DNA from: Polaromonas sp.
GTDB taxonomy: Bacteria > Pseudomonadota > Gammaproteobacteria > Burkholderiales > Burkholderiaceae_C
Direction: 5' to 3'
Assembly (NCBI GenBank): GCA_028291985.1
Contig: JAQGNE010000017.1
Coordinates: 1-64,000 of the forward strand
Length of the DNA: 64,000 nt
A model generated the notes under the pieces. That model had not been told where the DNA came from and made no database searches. It saw only the letters and a program-made list of their open reading frames with translations. Position numbers and translations under genes: made by a program. Below, piece by piece: positions 62,548-64,000 of this stretch. Position 1 is the first letter of the stretch, and every line of letters starts with the position of its first letter.

Positions 62548-63462
62548 ATGGCAATCACTGCAAGCATGGTCGCTGAGCTGCGCGCAAAAACCGACGCACC
62601 GATGATGGAGTGCAAAAAAGCCCTCACCGAAGCCGAAGGCAACTTCGAAAAAGCAGAGGAAATCCTGCGCGTCAAGCTCGGCAACAAGGCTGGCAAGGCC
62701 GCTTCCCGTATCACGGCTGAAGGCGTTATCGCCTTTCACAGCGAAGGCGGCGTCGGTGCGCTGGTCGAGATCAATTGCGAAACCGACTTTGTCACCAAGA
62801 ACGACAGTTTTATTGCCTTCACCGATGCGGTTGCCAAAGGCATCGTCAAGAACAATCCCGCGGATGTGGCTGCCATTGGAGCGATGCCGCTGTCCATGGA
62901 CGGTTTCGGTCCAACGGTTGAAGATGTACGCAAGGGCCTGATCGGCAAGATCGGCGAGAACATGTCGGTGCGCCGTTTCCAGCGTTTCGCCAGCGGCAAG
63001 GTCGCCTCCTATCTGCACGGCACGCGTATCGGCGTGGTGGTCGAGTTTGATGGCGATGAAACCGCTGCGAAAGATGTCGCCATGCATGTGGCCGCGATGA
63101 AGCCGGTGTCGCTGTCCAGCGATCAGGTTCCTGCCGAACTGGTGGCGCGTGAGCGTTCTGTCGCTGCCGCCAAAGCTGCCGAAGACGCGGCTGTTGCTAC
63201 TGCTGCCGGCAAGCCGGTCCAGTCTGCAGAGATCGTGGCCAAGCGTGTCGAAGGCGGCGTCCAGAAGTACCTCAAAGAGGTCAGCCTCTACAACCAGACT
63301 TTCGTCAAGAACGACAAGCAGACGGTTGAGCAAATGCTGAAAGAAAAGAACACTGCCGTGAAGTCGTTTACTTTGTACGTGGTCGGCGAAGGCATCGAGA
63401 AAAAAGTCGACGATTTCGCTGCCGAAGTCGCTGCACAGGTTGCAGCCGCCAAGGCAGCCTGA
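62548..63462 (+). CDS. tsf: Translation elongation factor Ts
   Basis: Guanine-nucleotide exchange factor for EF-Tu, 304 residues. ATG 62548 ([20 protein letters not shown]) has GGAGAAAAAA ahead of it. The N-terminal UBA-like domain shows [20 protein letters not shown] and [13 protein letters not shown], with the TDFV contact motif in [13 protein letters not shown]. The core and coiled-coil regions follow, and the C terminus is Ala/Val-rich. An upstream frame to 62485 is not used. Confidence 0.98.
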   Translation: MAITASMVAELRAKTDAPMMECKKALTEAEGNFEKAEEILRVKLGNKAGKAASRITAEGVIAFHSEGGVGALVEINCETDFVTKNDSFIAFTDAVAKGIVKNNPADVAAIGAMPLSMDGFGPTVEDVRKGLIGKIGENMSVRRFQRFASGKVASYLHGTRIGVVVEFDGDETAAKDVAMHVAAMKPVSLSSDQVPAELVARERSVAAAKAAEDAAVATAAGKPVQSAEIVAKRVEGGVQKYLKEVSLYNQTFVKNDKQTVEQMLKEKNTAVKSFTLYVVGEGIEKKVDDFAAEVAAQVAAAKAA

Positions 63463-63520
63463 GCGTTTTTCGCCTGAAGGTCGCTAAACTTCAATCCATT
63501 TCCAACCAGAAAGTTCTTGC

Positions 63521-64000
63521 ATGCCAGCGTACAAGCGAATCTTGTTGAAACTGTCAGGCGAGGCCTTGATGGGCGACGATGCCTTTGGCATCAACCGCGC
63601 GACCATTGTGCGGATGGTGGAAGAAATCGCCGAAATCACGCGCATGGGCGTCGAGGTGGCGGTGGTTATTGGCGGTGGCAATATCTTTCGCGGCGTCGCA
63701 GGCGGCTCGGTCGGCATGGATCGGGCCACTGCTGACTACATGGGCATGCTCGCCACGGTGATGAATGCCCTGGCGCTGGGTGACACCATGGACAAGGCAG
63801 GCCTGACGCCGCGCGTGATGTCAGCCATCGGTATTGAACGCGTCGTCGAGCCTTACGTTCGGCCCAAGGCATTGCAGTACCTGGAAGAGGGCAAGGTCGT
63901 CATCTTTGCGGCCGGAACCGGAAACCCGTTCTTCACAACTGACACGGCTGCGGCGCTCCGCGGCGCAGAGATCGGCGCGGAGGTGGTCTTGAAGGCTACC
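63521..64000 (+). CDS. pyrH: UMP kinase, N-terminal part (3' truncated by window)
   Basis: Bacterial UMP kinase of the amino-acid-kinase fold, which phosphorylates UMP to UDP. The frame from ATG 63521 ([19 protein letters not shown]) is open to the last base, giving 160 of the usual ~236-240 residues. Visible motifs: [32 protein letters not shown] and [21 protein letters not shown]. It lies 58 bases after tsf, the standard order in proteobacteria (often followed by frr). Confidence 0.97.
   Translation, partial: MPAYKRILLKLSGEALMGDDAFGINRATIVRMVEEIAEITRMGVEVAVVIGGGNIFRGVAGGSVGMDRATADYMGMLATVMNALALGDTMDKAGLTPRVMSAIGIERVVEPYVRPKALQYLEEGKVVIFAAGTGNPFFTTDTAAALRGAEIGAEVVLKAT

Noticed and set aside
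1-64000. CRISPR arrays, insertion sequences, prophage or integrase genes
   Set aside because: No regularly spaced identical repeats, transposase, integrase or phage structural genes were seen on either strand.

Overview
The window reads as a chromosomal segment of a betaproteobacterium of the Comamonadaceae, most like Polaromonas or Rhodoferax. This rests on family-level recognition: GC-rich DNA (about 60% by eye), an iscR-iscS-iscU-iscA-hscB-hscA-fdx order, an alaA-hom-thrC-mobB-moeA-moaD-moaE run, rpsB-tsf-pyrH, PHA-metabolism genes (phaZ, phaR), and a dispersed short repeat that I recall from Comamonadaceae genomes. No database search was possible. I see no insertion sequence, prophage, integron or CRISPR array. 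Both window ends cut through genes (methylmalonyl-CoA mutase on the left, pyrH on the right).

Layout. 1-8.2 kb: a propionyl-CoA/methylmalonyl-CoA module (mutase, MeaB GTPase, carboxylase beta subunit, an alpha/beta hydrolase, carboxylase alpha subunit, a cupin, and a VOC protein that is a candidate epimerase). 8.4-13.2 kb: orphan RnfB-like ferredoxin, PHB depolymerase, YgiD-type dioxygenase and aromatic aminotransferase. 13.3-22.2 kb: uvrB, the complete ISC iron-sulfur operon behind a good IscR box, dnaQ and a tRNA-Val. 22.3-25.2 kb: PIN-PhoH ATPase, peroxiredoxin and a Mth938-like protein. 25.4-32.3 kb: alaA, threonine genes and molybdenum-cofactor genes. 32.4-41.4 kb: clpB behind a sigma-32-type promoter, a hybrid sensor kinase, a secreted protein/lipoprotein pair, a YebC protein, a UPF0104 membrane protein and DUF3606. 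41.5-44.8 kb: two adjacent ferritin-like genes, then a decayed patch with a doc toxin relic and an ABC ATPase broken by one stop codon. 44.9-51.1 kb: rarD, aldehyde dehydrogenase, hydrolase and relA. 51.2-56.4 kb: tRNA-Val, phaR, rimO, tRNA-Leu and rnr. 56.4-61.4 kb: yggT, nnr, dadA and an amidase. 61.6 kb to the end: rpsB, tsf and pyrH.

The genes form several working sets. Propionyl-CoA carboxylase, the candidate epimerase, the mutase and its chaperone convert propionyl-CoA to succinyl-CoA. PhaZ and PhaR concern storage polymer. The ISC genes build Fe-S clusters that RimO and the RnfB-like protein need. MobB, MoeA, MoaD and MoaE serve molybdenum cofactor.

The most notable observations are: about 11 copies of a degenerate 45-70 bp repeat, three of them read in frame inside pccA, phoH and nnr; an RNase R gene with no ATG/GTG/TTG start ahead of its first RNA-binding domain; two decaying genes (doc and an ABC ATPase) next to a ferritin-like gene pair; and a VOC protein in the propionate module that completes the pathway but has Gln where the family has a metal-binding His.
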